A stretch of DNA of 38,070 nt. Source: a virus. Position numbers and translations under genes: made by a program. The stretch is from the IMG/VR virus record IMGVR_UViG_3300008217_000017, positions 1-38,070 of that record. One strand, given 5' to 3'. The notes under the pieces were generated by a model. That model was not told the origin of the DNA. It worked only from the letters and a program-made list of their open reading frames with translations, and did not search any database. Of this stretch, positions 1 through 8,480 are shown in pieces. Within the stretch, counting starts at the first letter, position 1. Every line of letters starts with the position of its first letter.

Positions 1-171
1 GCCTACGAGGATTTAACTCAGTCTGATGTTGTGGGCTGGGTTGAAGATGACCTTGGCGATGAATTAGCTGATATGAAATCGAAGCTAGACGCACAAATTG
101 CAGAAGAAGCTAATCCTACAGAGGCGTCTACTAGAGATATGCCTTGGGATGAGGACGATGATTCTAAGTAG
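1..171 (+). CDS. 3' end of a small phage protein, paralogue of the next gene (partial)
   Basis: An open frame runs from the window edge to a TAG at 169-171, giving 56 residues of C-terminus. It is clearly related to the C-terminal half of the gene at 233-598: both have a YEDL-x-QSDV segment, a W-V-x-x-DLG segment, an amphipathic helix ending in A-x-x-NPT, and an (R)-x-M-PW-(E/D)-x-(E/D)-D ending. The two therefore look like tandem paralogues. The start lies upstream of the window. Function is unknown. The acidic C-terminus and position before the structural genes fit a small accessory protein, but this is inference only. Confidence 0.75.
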   Translation, partial: AYEDLTQSDVVGWVEDDLGDELADMKSKLDAQIAEEANPTEASTRDMPWDEDDDSK

Positions 172-232
172 CGTTGCATGGTTCGTTCTCGCACTTCACT
201 GTTGAGCCTGAGAAACCAGAGGAAGAAGAATA

Positions 233-598
233 ATGGCGATTACATACTCATGGTCGTTTTCGGCTCTCGACGTAGAACTCGGGCCTGACGCTGACGATCA
301 CACAGATGTCGTGTACACGATTCACTGGCGGTATACCGCTACGGACGGGGAAGATCCACCGCACACGGCCTCGTCTATCGGCACCTCAAGCGTGACATGG
401 GAGGAAGGTGATCCCTGGATTCCCTACGAGGATTTAGAACAATCCGATGTTCAGTCGTGGGTAGAGGAGGATCTGGGCGAGCGTATAGAGCAGATGGAAA
501 GCTCGCTTGCAGCCAACATAGCTGAACAGATCAATCCGACTCACGAAACGATGCGTACTATGCCCTGGGAGGCAGAAGATGACAGCGAAGAAGGGTAA
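233..598 (+). CDS. Small hypothetical phage protein (tandem paralogue)
   Basis: A 121-residue acidic protein. The start at 233 has a purine-rich site (gaggaagaag) just upstream. The N-terminal half is beta-rich in character, with an aromatic-rich start, an ALDVELGP segment and a VVYTIHWRYTATDG segment. The C-terminal half is a helix followed by an acidic tail. This two-part shape recalls small uncharacterised proteins of marine tailed phages, recalled from general knowledge and not verified here. Its C-terminal half matches the partial gene at 1-171, so a duplication occurred. Its last 20 bases overlap the next gene. No enzymatic motif is visible. Confidence 0.8.
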   Translation: MAITYSWSFSALDVELGPDADDHTDVVYTIHWRYTATDGEDPPHTASSIGTSSVTWEEGDPWIPYEDLEQSDVQSWVEEDLGERIEQMESSLAANIAEQINPTHETMRTMPWEAEDDSEEG

Positions 599-809
599 AG
601 ATAATGGTATCACTCCTATTGAAGAGCAGCTTGATCTGAATTCTGAGACAGCTCAGATGCTTTCTGGATTGTTTGCCGCTAGACAACAGATTGATGAAAA
701 GATCCAGATCGCGCTTACAGGAGCTGGAATGTCAGGCAAGCAGATCACGGGTGGCGTGCTTGAGGGCGACAATCCTCATCTGACGTTTATTCCTGCTGAA
801 ACGAATTAG
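579..809 (+). CDS. Small hypothetical protein
   Basis: A 76-residue protein whose ATG at 579 sits inside the end of the preceding gene (20-base overlap) with a gggagg ribosome site about 7 bases upstream, which supports this start. It is hydrophilic, with a basic N-terminus (TAKKGKDNG) and a predicted helix around residues 18-48 rich in Q, E and A, then a glycine-rich end. No known domain was recognised. The overlap and same strand indicate co-translation with its neighbours. Confidence 0.7.
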   Translation: MTAKKGKDNGITPIEEQLDLNSETAQMLSGLFAARQQIDEKIQIALTGAGMSGKQITGGVLEGDNPHLTFIPAETN

Positions 810-810
810 T

Positions 811-1017
811 ATGGCAATAATTCAGAAGGCCGCTTTCGAGGTTCCGCACGCAATTCAGGATCAGCAAACGCGTCGTTCGTTTGAGACTATGCACACACAG
901 TTGCGTAAGTTTGAGAATCTAACGAATCGTGAAGTCTGGATTACGGTTTCTGACTCAGCTCCTACCAGCGAAGTTCCAAGCGATACGACCAGACCAGCTG
1001 TTTGGTACGTGGTTTAG
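811..1017 (+). CDS. Small hypothetical protein
   Basis: A 68-residue protein starting one base after the upstream stop. No convincing Shine-Dalgarno sequence is seen, so translation is probably coupled. The N-terminal half is a charged helix (around residues 15-40), and the C-terminal half contains WITVSDSAPTS and ends in a hydrophobic WYVV. Short proteins like this before fibre genes are sometimes fibre-associated in phages, but nothing here proves that. Function unknown. Confidence 0.65.
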   Translation: MAIIQKAAFEVPHAIQDQQTRRSFETMHTQLRKFENLTNREVWITVSDSAPTSEVPSDTTRPAVWYVV

Positions 1018-1020
1018 ATA

Positions 1021-2433
1021 ATGGCTTGGCGGCTGATCTCTTCTACTCGCGTTTGGGACGCGGTTACAAATACGTGGAAGACTGTTACGTCCAATCGCGT
1101 TTGGGACACGACCTCGAGCACATGGAAAACTGTTACGGCTACCTATGTATGGGCTGAATCCGTTATCAGTATAAGGCTAGATCAGGTTTGGACAGGTATC
1201 AGTAGTAGCGCAACTGTCGCGGCGGCCAGGGATTTAGCGGTTAATCTTGTTGCTAGAGTGGCAAATGTAACCACAAATCTTGGTGCGGCGTTTGCCCAGT
1301 TTATTGCCGAAGATCGTACTCAAAATAAAGCAATCACAGGTACGCCAGGAAAGTTTTTTGCATCTGTTGCTAGAGGTTTGGTAATTGCTGCTGTTATGGC
1401 TAGGTCAGTAACTATAAATCTTGGTGCTGCCTTTTCTCAGTTTTCAACCGAGTTACGCGATGTTACCAGAACAGTCGCTGGTTCAATGAGTTTGGCTGTT
1501 GCTAGGGGTTTATTAGTTGCCGCTCTTATGGGTAGGTCAGTAGCCACAAACATTAGTGCTGTTGTATCTAGGACCGCAGAACTGCGGGACGTTAATAGAA
1601 CAATCGCGGCTTCTGCGAGTGCGGCGGCCACTAGAGCGATTCATGTTATAGCTTGGTTTTCAAAGTCTCTTAATACGAATATCAGTGCCTTTCTCGTTTT
1701 TTCAGCTGAATTGCGTGATGTGGCTAGATCGGTTGCTGGTTCTATGAGTTTGGCAGCGACTAGAGCTCTGGTAGTTGTTGCTGGTGTTATTAGGCCAGTT
1801 ACTACGAATATGGGTGCGGTCGTAGAGCGTATTACCCCAGAATTGCGTGATGTAATCCGGTCGGTTGCTAGTTCGATGAGCTTGGCGGCTACCAGGGTGA
1901 TTCATGTTGTAGCCTTTATATCCAGATCAGCTACAGCGAACATGAGTGCAGTTGTATCACGTATTGCTTCTGCAAGAGATTCTAGTCCGTTTTCTACCGG
2001 CCTTGCTGCGTCAACCTCACTTGGGGCTAGTAGTACGCTTTCGTTAATGATGGTGCAGACTACAGGAGTAACAATTGATGCTGGTGGTTCTTTTACCACA
2101 TTCAGTTCAGTTGATGCTAGGCCGAATCCTCCAACGAATCCAAGTGCTACAGAGGACTCTGCTCTTAATGGTAATGTAGATTGCTCCTGGTCGAACGCTC
2201 AGACATCACATGACAATAATGTCGTTAATAGAGCCCCTGATAATGGTTCCAATGCTCCCAATACAGGAAGTGAAGTTACGCTTACACAGACTCTTGGGCC
2301 GACTACAACGACCTATGATGATAATTCCCAATTGTCCGATGGAACGTATTGGTATCGTTATGGAGCGAAAAATACTTCTGGCGTAAGATATAGTTCATGG
2401 ACGAGCGTAGAACTTGGAGGAGAATTTGAATGA
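1021..2433 (+). CDS. Repeat-rich structural (fibre-like) protein
   Basis: A 470-residue protein in three parts. Residues 1-48 hold two copies of an R-V-W-D-x-x-(T/S)-x-T-WKTVT unit plus a broken third (YVWAE). Residues about 103-322 hold five copies of a 43-47 residue unit of the pattern R-(S/T)-(V/I)-A-x-S-x-S-x-A-x-x-R, then a hydrophobic run, then N-(I/M)-(S/G)-A, ending E-L-R-D-V. Residues about 365-470 look like a fibronectin type III module (P-x-x-P-T-N-P start, a central W, and a YWYR-Y-GAKN-SG segment). Such a layout fits a fibre or head-decoration protein. Its place just upstream of the portal supports a virion role, but the repeat unit is not one I recognise. It ends in an ATGA overlap with the next gene. 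Confidence 0.75.
   Translation: MAWRLISSTRVWDAVTNTWKTVTSNRVWDTTSSTWKTVTATYVWAESVISIRLDQVWTGISSSATVAAARDLAVNLVARVANVTTNLGAAFAQFIAEDRTQNKAITGTPGKFFASVARGLVIAAVMARSVTINLGAAFSQFSTELRDVTRTVAGSMSLAVARGLLVAALMGRSVATNISAVVSRTAELRDVNRTIAASASAAATRAIHVIAWFSKSLNTNISAFLVFSAELRDVARSVAGSMSLAATRALVVVAGVIRPVTTNMGAVVERITPELRDVIRSVASSMSLAATRVIHVVAFISRSATANMSAVVSRIASARDSSPFSTGLAASTSLGASSTLSLMMVQTTGVTIDAGGSFTTFSSVDARPNPPTNPSATEDSALNGNVDCSWSNAQTSHDNNVVNRAPDNGSNAPNTGSEVTLTQTLGPTTTTYDDNSQLSDGTYWYRYGAKNTSGVRYSSWTSVELGGEFE
1327..1986 (+). repeat. Five tandem 43-47 residue protein repeats
   Basis: Repeat units begin at residues K103, R150, R193, R236 and R280 of the fibre-like protein, giving spacings of 47, 43, 43 and 44 residues. 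Conserved positions are the opening Arg, an AxSxSxA cluster, a central Arg, an Asn followed by I/M and S/G-A, and the closing ELRDV. The DNA copies have diverged (different synonymous codons), so the duplication is not very recent. Confidence 0.85.
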
Positions 2434-3401
2434 GTAATGTTGGGTTTGGCCTTCAAGGTCATGTCACTCTTTTCGAGGAGAGTAGGGAAACCGGCCTCAT
2501 TACGCGTGTTGCCGGTACTCAGAGTGTTCCTATTGACCCGGGTCTTATTACCGGACCAAAGGTTTTCGAGTGGTATAAAAGCGTTAAATCATGGTTGGCC
2601 GGTAAGAATACGATTACTTCAGGCGGCTTGGCTGCATTGATAGATGTTATTGATGGTTCTAAGGACGAGCATTTAGATACTGCCGGAGCTCAACTGGAGG
2701 TAATTCAAGGGAATAATGGGAATAATATAAAAACGCTTACAGGTCAGGTGGCAGGATTTCCTACTGATCCAACTGATTCAAATAACCCTCGTAAGCAATT
2801 TGATACGAAACACGGCGATATCAGCGTAGATACGTATGGATATGCTTCGGGTAATACATATCTAGGTGTTCGCTTAAAGCTTTCAGATGGTACTACGATA
2901 GCTGAATACAACGATACGAATAATGCGTGGGGAGCTAAGACTAATCAGTATAATTGGTATTGGCAGTGGACGATCTCGATGGCTCCGACCGGAACCGATG
3001 CTTCTCGCTGGAAGGATGAGGGCATCGACAATATGCTTGCTTGTATCGCCGAAACTGGTGGATCAAGTGGTCTTGGCAGTAAGCATTGGAATCAGTCGAA
3101 TATGAAAGCTATCGTTTTTGATGCGAATGATGCCTTCGTTAAGCATCCAGGAGCTACAGGTATAACGAATACTGATACAACGCTTCAGTGGGTATTCGCG
3201 GATACTTCGGGAGGTGGTACTTGGACTAGGGTGGAAGTCAATAACCATGCCCAAAATGAACATAGTGGATCTGGTGATGGCGGTAACAGTTTCGATTTAG
3301 ACAAGACTTTGTATGACGATAATGGTGCTGGCTTAGGTAGAACTCAGATATCTGGTGATACCTTCACCTATACGTTCACAATTACGTTCGCGGCTACATA
3401 A
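2430..3401 (+). CDS. Hypothetical structural protein, probably fibre or decoration related
   Basis: A 323-residue protein that overlaps the preceding gene by four bases (ATGA) and the portal gene by one base. The sequence is rich in G, T, N and D with alternating hydrophobics, as expected of a beta-structured virion protein. It ends in a TYTFTITFAAT strand-like segment. There is no signal peptide, membrane segment or catalytic motif. A DTNNAWGAKTNQYNWYWQW stretch near the middle is unusually aromatic. Its position between a repeat-rich fibre-like gene and the portal suggests a structural protein; the exact role is unknown. Confidence 0.7.
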   Translation: MSNVGFGLQGHVTLFEESRETGLITRVAGTQSVPIDPGLITGPKVFEWYKSVKSWLAGKNTITSGGLAALIDVIDGSKDEHLDTAGAQLEVIQGNNGNNIKTLTGQVAGFPTDPTDSNNPRKQFDTKHGDISVDTYGYASGNTYLGVRLKLSDGTTIAEYNDTNNAWGAKTNQYNWYWQWTISMAPTGTDASRWKDEGIDNMLACIAETGGSSGLGSKHWNQSNMKAIVFDANDAFVKHPGATGITNTDTTLQWVFADTSGGGTWTRVEVNNHAQNEHSGSGDGGNSFDLDKTLYDDNGAGLGRTQISGDTFTYTFTITFAAT

Positions 3402-5554
3402 TGGCTTTGACTGATAGGTCCGACTATCCTGCAATCGGAGTTGCAACCGAAGAAGAGATTATAGATCTCTGGGTGCAGAAACGATGGGTAGCACAGGATT
3501 CGTTTCATCGACCGTTTATACGTCAGGTCGAGGATTCGCTTCGTATGGTAGCCGGTCGCCATTGGGATGTGTTTATTGAGTCAGAATCCCGTTTTGTTGA
3601 TGTCAGTCGGTGGATGGATGAGGACGAACGGAAATGGCGGCAACGTCCAGTGTTTAACTGGATCGGGTACTGGTACATGATTACTCACGCCAAGTTGACC
3701 GAAAACCCGCCTGTTCTTACATGGATGCCAGCAAGTCCCGATCGTTCTGATTCTATACTTGCAAGTGTGATGGACCCGATCTTCAAGTATCTATGGGATG
3801 TTATAGGTATGAACGAAAAGATGGATACGCTTGCACGTTGGGATGTTGCTTGTGGGTCTGGGATCATTAAATCGTTCTGGGACCCCGATGCCGGAAGTGT
3901 CATGGATGCAATTGGTCCTGCGATGGTGCCGATGCTTGACCAACAGGGTATTCCAATGCTCAATGAGATGGGTATGCCACAGGAACAGATGGTTCCAGGT
4001 GTTCCTTATCAGTTTGCAAGTGGTAGCGAGAATGAACCAGTGCCTATGATTGAGCCTTTGCCTGGAGGTCAGTATCAGGTTACAGGCGATCCAGCTCGTA
4101 TTCCAAGAGGTCAGATTAATGTACATATCCTGAATCCCCTGTCTGTTCGTTCTTCAAGAGAACCTGTTCCGCATTGGGAAAAGCAATGGGATGTGGAACG
4201 GACGGTAATGCACGTAGACGAGATCAAGGAACGTTGGGGTGTAGAAGTTGAGCCCGAAAAGGGTGTAGGAGAGGATAGTACGCTTGATGAAATCTTGTTT
4301 GGTCTTGGTAATGTTGGAGCTTCTAGACAAGCAATTGCCGCAAACTTTACAGGTCAGAAGGAACGTGATGGTTTTGCCGTAATTTATGAAGGATGGGAGC
4401 GTCCTCGAGATGGCGCAGATGATGGCCGTCATACGGTTATGACGCGTACCAAACTTTTGGAAGACGGACCAAACCCAATATCTCCAAATTTTAGGCCATA
4501 TCAGAAAGTAGATTTTATTGCTTTGCCTGATCGGCCGATGGGTAAAACTCCGGTTGAGGATCTTGGGCCGATCAATCGTGCATATAATCGTGGTTGGGGC
4601 CAAATCTTAGAACACCGGAATCTGATGACTAATCCTAAGTGGATTGTCGATTCCCTTTCTGGTATCAATGAGATCACGAATCGCCCGGGCGAAGTGCTTA
4701 CTGCCCTTAAACGTCCTGGTGTTCATGCTCTTGAGGCCGTTCAGCCTCCACAATTACCACAAGTTGTTTATGAAATTCAGTCTATGCTCAAATCGGAGAT
4801 GCAAGATATTGGCTCTCTCCGGTCTGGATCTGAAGGACGTTCGCCTACTTACGAGGCATCTGGCGAGTTGGTAAAAGAATTGCGTTTTAACGATGATCGT
4901 TATATTGGACCAGCTGGTAGGCGTTTTGTTGATGGTATCGCAAGGATGGCTTATCAATGGCAGGAACTTTTGAAGTTTGGGTGGGATGACGAGCAGATGA
5001 TCCGTGTAGCTGGTGAATCAAATGCCGCTCGCTTTATTACTGTACGTCCCGATATGTTTCAAGGACGTATTCATGTGAAGGGGGTAGCTGAGTCAATGTT
5101 GCCAGAAGGTCGTGGTGAACGGCAACAGCGTTTGGATTTTTGGCTTTCTGCCGGTTTAATTTCACCCAGACAGTATTTTGATATGTTTAACCATCCGCAC
5201 TTGGGTCGTGCTGCGCGACCTGGAGGTGTGGACGCTACTATGGCAGAGTCCGAACACTCTCAGATGTTGAGGGGTATGTTCGTTATGCCTATAGAACCGC
5301 ATGATGATGCGGTACATATTGAGTTGCATCGTGAGTTTATGGCCGCTCCGGAGTTCATGGAATTGGACCCAAATGTTCAAGCTATGTTCTTCCAGCACCA
5401 ACAGCTTCACGAACAACAGCAACTTCAAAAACTCATGAGAGATCAAGCATTAGCTATGGCTCTTGGAGTTGAAGAGCAAGCCGAAGGCGAGGAGCCTTCA
5501 CCCGCTGGCGGTGAGTCGGCGGGTCCAGAGCAAGCCGGAACTGAGGAGGTATAG
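3401..5554 (+). CDS. Portal protein
   Basis: A 717-residue protein, the usual length for P22-type podovirus portals. It forms the dodecameric ring at one capsid vertex through which DNA is packaged and ejected. Supporting features are the conserved portal-like segment RPVFNWIGYWYMITHAKLTENPP near residues 84-106, an internal D-L-G-P-I-N-R-AYNRGWGQILEHRN stretch near 387-408, and an S-E-G-R-SP-TYEASGELV segment near 475-490. The C-terminal part is a Q- and M-rich helix with an acidic tail, as expected of the portal barrel region. It is followed immediately by scaffold and major capsid genes, the standard head order. The start overlaps the previous stop by one base. Confidence 0.88.
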   Translation: MALTDRSDYPAIGVATEEEIIDLWVQKRWVAQDSFHRPFIRQVEDSLRMVAGRHWDVFIESESRFVDVSRWMDEDERKWRQRPVFNWIGYWYMITHAKLTENPPVLTWMPASPDRSDSILASVMDPIFKYLWDVIGMNEKMDTLARWDVACGSGIIKSFWDPDAGSVMDAIGPAMVPMLDQQGIPMLNEMGMPQEQMVPGVPYQFASGSENEPVPMIEPLPGGQYQVTGDPARIPRGQINVHILNPLSVRSSREPVPHWEKQWDVERTVMHVDEIKERWGVEVEPEKGVGEDSTLDEILFGLGNVGASRQAIAANFTGQKERDGFAVIYEGWERPRDGADDGRHTVMTRTKLLEDGPNPISPNFRPYQKVDFIALPDRPMGKTPVEDLGPINRAYNRGWGQILEHRNLMTNPKWIVDSLSGINEITNRPGEVLTALKRPGVHALEAVQPPQLPQVVYEIQSMLKSEMQDIGSLRSGSEGRSPTYEASGELVKELRFNDDRYIGPAGRRFVDGIARMAYQWQELLKFGWDDEQMIRVAGESNAARFITVRPDMFQGRIHVKGVAESMLPEGRGERQQRLDFWLSAGLISPRQYFDMFNHPHLGRAARPGGVDATMAESEHSQMLRGMFVMPIEPHDDAVHIELHREFMAAPEFMELDPNVQAMFFQHQQLHEQQQLQKLMRDQALAMALGVEEQAEGEEPSPAGGESAGPEQAGTEEV

Positions 5555-6642
5555 TGGTAGAAGAAGTGATGGCACAGGAGACTGATCCTCTCAGGGATGC
5601 AATTGCGGAAGCAGCAGCAACGCTTCCACCCGATGAGGGGGACACCGAAGTCTCGACTGAGCCCGAAGTTGATCTGGCCGAGCAGGAAGTGTCTGAGTCT
5701 GAAGATGACGCTACCGAAGAGGTGGCGGCTGAAGCGGACGCCGAAGACGAAGAGCCGGAGATTCAGGAGGGTGAGGATGCTGTTGAAGAAGGTTTCATCT
5801 CGCTCAGGCTACCTAAAGCATTTCAGGAGCAAGGGATAGAGGAAATCGAGATTTCAGCAGAACACGAAGATCTCTTTAGAGCTCTAACCAATTCGTATGA
5901 AACAAAAACGGAACGGGAAGAGAAAGAGGTTGGCGTAAAACAGTATGAAGCGGAGTTGATGGAGGAGCTGGAACAGTTTCGGCTCATCGCGGCAACTGAT
6001 CCGTTTAGGATTGTAGAATCATCGTTTACAAAACCAGAGCAAGCAGAAGATGCGTTCAGATTATGGCTTTTAAGCGATAATGAGCGTTGGTCTAGGTTTA
6101 GTGGATGGGTCGATGAGATGGATGGTCAACAAGATTATGAACAGGCCAAAAGATCTCTTGAACTCGATCATCGTGAGCGTATGGACGTTGCAAAGCGTCA
6201 TCTACAACAAGCCGAAGCGGGTAAACAGGTGGCACGTACAATTATGACGAAAGTAGAGGATGTGATGTCAAACATTGCTTCTGATGATCGTCAGTTTGTA
6301 CGAGCCCGTTTGGAGGATGACATAAAAGCCGCAGTCCGTGAACAACACAGTCGTACTGGTTCAGACATCATTGATCTTGAGATAGTAGACAAGCTCGCTC
6401 AACCCTGGTTGGATCGTTTTGGCAAACGGTCTTCGACTCAACAGCCAGCTACCACAAATGGTAAGCAGACTGACGAGATCGAGGCCGCAACTCGTAAAAT
6501 TCGGATCGCCGCCAAGAGGCGACAGACCGCCAGGAGGACTGCACCATCGTCAGGCCAGCCAGCAAGTGGGTGGTCTCCCCCTAAATCGGGGAAACCGCTC
6601 GACCAAGTTCTGTCGGACCTTAAACGCGGGAGATCCGGCTAA
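5554..6642 (+). CDS. Capsid scaffolding protein
   Basis: A 362-residue protein starting at GTG 5554, overlapping the portal stop by one base, with a strong gaggaggt ribosome site at 5543-5550. Residues 1-85 are extremely acidic (runs of E and D). The middle is a long charged helical region with several coiled-coil-like segments. The last about 40 residues are basic (KRRQTARRTAP, then SDLKRGRSG). This acidic-then-helical-then-basic design is typical of podovirus scaffolding proteins, where the basic C-terminus binds coat protein. The location between portal and major capsid supports the call. The next gene lies in the same frame after a single TAA. Confidence 0.85.
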   Translation: MVEEVMAQETDPLRDAIAEAAATLPPDEGDTEVSTEPEVDLAEQEVSESEDDATEEVAAEADAEDEEPEIQEGEDAVEEGFISLRLPKAFQEQGIEEIEISAEHEDLFRALTNSYETKTEREEKEVGVKQYEAELMEELEQFRLIAATDPFRIVESSFTKPEQAEDAFRLWLLSDNERWSRFSGWVDEMDGQQDYEQAKRSLELDHRERMDVAKRHLQQAEAGKQVARTIMTKVEDVMSNIASDDRQFVRARLEDDIKAAVREQHSRTGSDIIDLEIVDKLAQPWLDRFGKRSSTQQPATTNGKQTDEIEAATRKIRIAAKRRQTARRTAPSSGQPASGWSPPKSGKPLDQVLSDLKRGRSG

Positions 6643-6663
6643 CGTTTAACTTGTGAGGTTATT

Positions 6664-7965
6664 TTGGATCTGACCGCTGCTGGTAATGCGCTCAAGATCA
6701 TGTTCGAGGACCCGATCACAGATCAGGTCATTGCTAAAGCCGATTGTCTGGAATGGTTTGAGCAAAACGCGAATGTGAAGCAGAGCGACTTTGGTAGCTA
6801 TATTGAGGTCAGTTCGATTTATGGTGACCCAGAGGGTGTCGGAGCGCGTGCTGAGAATGATTACATTCCGGTCGCAGTAGACCCCAAATTCCTGAAACAG
6901 CAGATTTATCTGAAATATCTGTATGGCACCGTCCAGATTACAAAGCAGACGATGCAACAGATGCGTTCAGGAAGGGCCGCCTTTATTGGATGGGCAGAGT
7001 CCACGCTTACTAAGCTCGAGCGTGCGATTCGTCAGGATCTCGATAGGCAAATTTATGGTTATGGTGCGGGTATTATTGCCCGTGTAAACGAATCAGACCC
7101 AGATGGAGATGTTAATCTGATCGTTGATTCAGCGTATGGTGTTGATGGAATTACAAACGCCGCAGAGCTTTTCCGTGTTGGTGCGAAGTATCGGTTCTTC
7201 GGAGCCGCCGCCGCAACGAGTGAGCAGAATCAGTCTGGTGCTGTTACTCATGTAACGGTGAACGATGTTAATCGTTCTACTCAGACGCTTACGCTTGCTA
7301 GTGTATGCGGAAGTGATGTAGCCAATAGCGCATATATCATGCGTGGTGACGCCTCTGGTCATACTGGACAGAGTAGCGGAACCGACCGTGAAGTCATGGG
7401 CCTTCTTGGTCACATTGATGACGGTGACATTCTTGGTTCGTACTTCGGACAAGCGCGTGGTAGTTATGGTTGGCTGAAAGCACAGGTAGTTGCTGGTAGT
7501 GCTTCCCCTTATAACGGGAATCTTACCGAAACCCTGTTGATGAAAGCCAATGACGATGCCATACAATTTGGTGGGGGCGACCCTGACGCTTGTATGACAA
7601 CGCGTGGTGTTCTCCGGAATTATTTCGCGCAGTTGCGGAGTGACCGGACGTTCAATGACCCAAGGAACTATACGGGTGGTGCGCGTGATCTCCAGATCTC
7701 CTTAGGAGATAAGGTGGTTACACTTCGTGCCGGTCGGCAATGTCCATCGGGTACTTTGTTCATGCTGGATCGTTCTACGCTCACCCGGGCGCATAATACC
7801 GGATGGGAATGGGATGACACGACCGGAGCCGTCTTCAAACAGGTTACAGACGGTACTGGTAGGAAGGACGAGTTCTATGCGTATGGCCGTTGGTTTATGC
7901 AGACTTTCTGCAAGGCTCCGCAACAGAACGTCCGAATCGACGGGCTCTCTGAGTCAGTCGCGTAG
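6664..7965 (+). CDS. Major capsid protein
   Basis: A 433-residue protein directly after the scaffold gene. It starts at TTG 6664 with a gaggt site a few bases upstream; no in-frame ATG exists between the previous stop and residue 13, so a non-ATG start is likely. The sequence has the mixed alpha/beta, Gly- and Asp-rich character of podovirus coat proteins. It opens with a helix, then a GSYIEVSSIYGDPEG segment, a YLKYLYGTVQITKQTM segment like the spine/E-loop part of HK97-fold coats, and a C-terminal FYAYGRWFMQTFCKAPQQNVR. The call rests on gene order, length and this general resemblance. A possible weak terminator follows. Confidence 0.82.
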   Translation: MDLTAAGNALKIMFEDPITDQVIAKADCLEWFEQNANVKQSDFGSYIEVSSIYGDPEGVGARAENDYIPVAVDPKFLKQQIYLKYLYGTVQITKQTMQQMRSGRAAFIGWAESTLTKLERAIRQDLDRQIYGYGAGIIARVNESDPDGDVNLIVDSAYGVDGITNAAELFRVGAKYRFFGAAAATSEQNQSGAVTHVTVNDVNRSTQTLTLASVCGSDVANSAYIMRGDASGHTGQSSGTDREVMGLLGHIDDGDILGSYFGQARGSYGWLKAQVVAGSASPYNGNLTETLLMKANDDAIQFGGGDPDACMTTRGVLRNYFAQLRSDRTFNDPRNYTGGARDLQISLGDKVVTLRAGRQCPSGTLFMLDRSTLTRAHNTGWEWDDTTGAVFKQVTDGTGRKDEFYAYGRWFMQTFCKAPQQNVRIDGLSESVA

Positions 7966-7998
7966 TATGTAGCGTTGCTGGGATTGCTGTGAGCGAGT

Positions 7999-8029
7999 CG
8001 GGGGGACGCCTCCGGCCGCGTTCCTTTTT
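7999..8029 (+). terminator. Possible weak terminator after the major capsid gene
   Basis: A six-pair GC stem (CGGGGG at 7999-8004 with CCTCCG at 8009-8014, one G-T pair) with a four-base loop is followed by a T-run at 8025-8029. The gap of about ten bases between stem and T-run is longer than ideal, so this may only attenuate transcription. The following gene has its own TTG start and ribosome site. Confidence 0.25.
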
Positions 8030-8048
8030 ACTTTAGGAGAACCAAGTT

Positions 8049-8480
8049 TTGGGTGTTAATAACAGAGATTTTGTATTCGGAGCTGGTGGTGTAGCACCTT
8101 CGGTAACAAATGAAGTTTTGGTGCTTTCATACACTGGCACTCAGGTTCCTGCGAGTCAGACTGATCTTGAGCTCGTATCATTGCGTATACCTCATGACTG
8201 TCAGGTCGTGAGTGCTCATGTTTGGGTTAAGGCTGAAGCTGGGTCTAATGCACAAACCGTAAATCTTCAGGACGATGGCACTGATATTTGTACTGATACT
8301 ACGGTAGATACTGGTGTACAGGTTGAGATGCCGTTGGCTTCTGAGCCTACGCGCATTAAGGCCGCATCTGAGATTCAGTTGACTGCAACGACTGGTAGTG
8401 GAAATACGATTGATGACATTCAGGTAACACTGGTTGTTCGTCCGTATCCGCTTGCTGAAGCAGGAATTGCGGTTACATGA
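8049..8480 (+). CDS. Probable capsid decoration or head-associated protein
   Basis: A 143-residue protein with a TTG start at 8049 and an aggaga ribosome site at 8035-8040. It is rich in V, T, S and D with alternating hydrophobics, so mostly beta strand (for example LELVSLRIPHDCQVVSAHVWVKAEAG). No catalytic motif or membrane segment is seen. Small beta proteins directly downstream of the coat gene are often head decoration proteins. That role is inferred from position and composition only. It overlaps the next gene by four bases (ATGA). Confidence 0.65.
   Translation: MGVNNRDFVFGAGGVAPSVTNEVLVLSYTGTQVPASQTDLELVSLRIPHDCQVVSAHVWVKAEAGSNAQTVNLQDDGTDICTDTTVDTGVQVEMPLASEPTRIKAASEIQLTATTGSGNTIDDIQVTLVVRPYPLAEAGIAVT

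Noticed and set aside
4154-4603. Minus-strand 149-residue open frame across the portal gene
   Set aside because: It lies fully within the convincing portal frame, has no ribosome site, and its composition (many I, R, S, C) is that of a shadow frame.
7129-7566. Minus-strand 145-residue frame across the capsid gene
   Set aside because: It is a shadow of the coat gene with no ribosome site.
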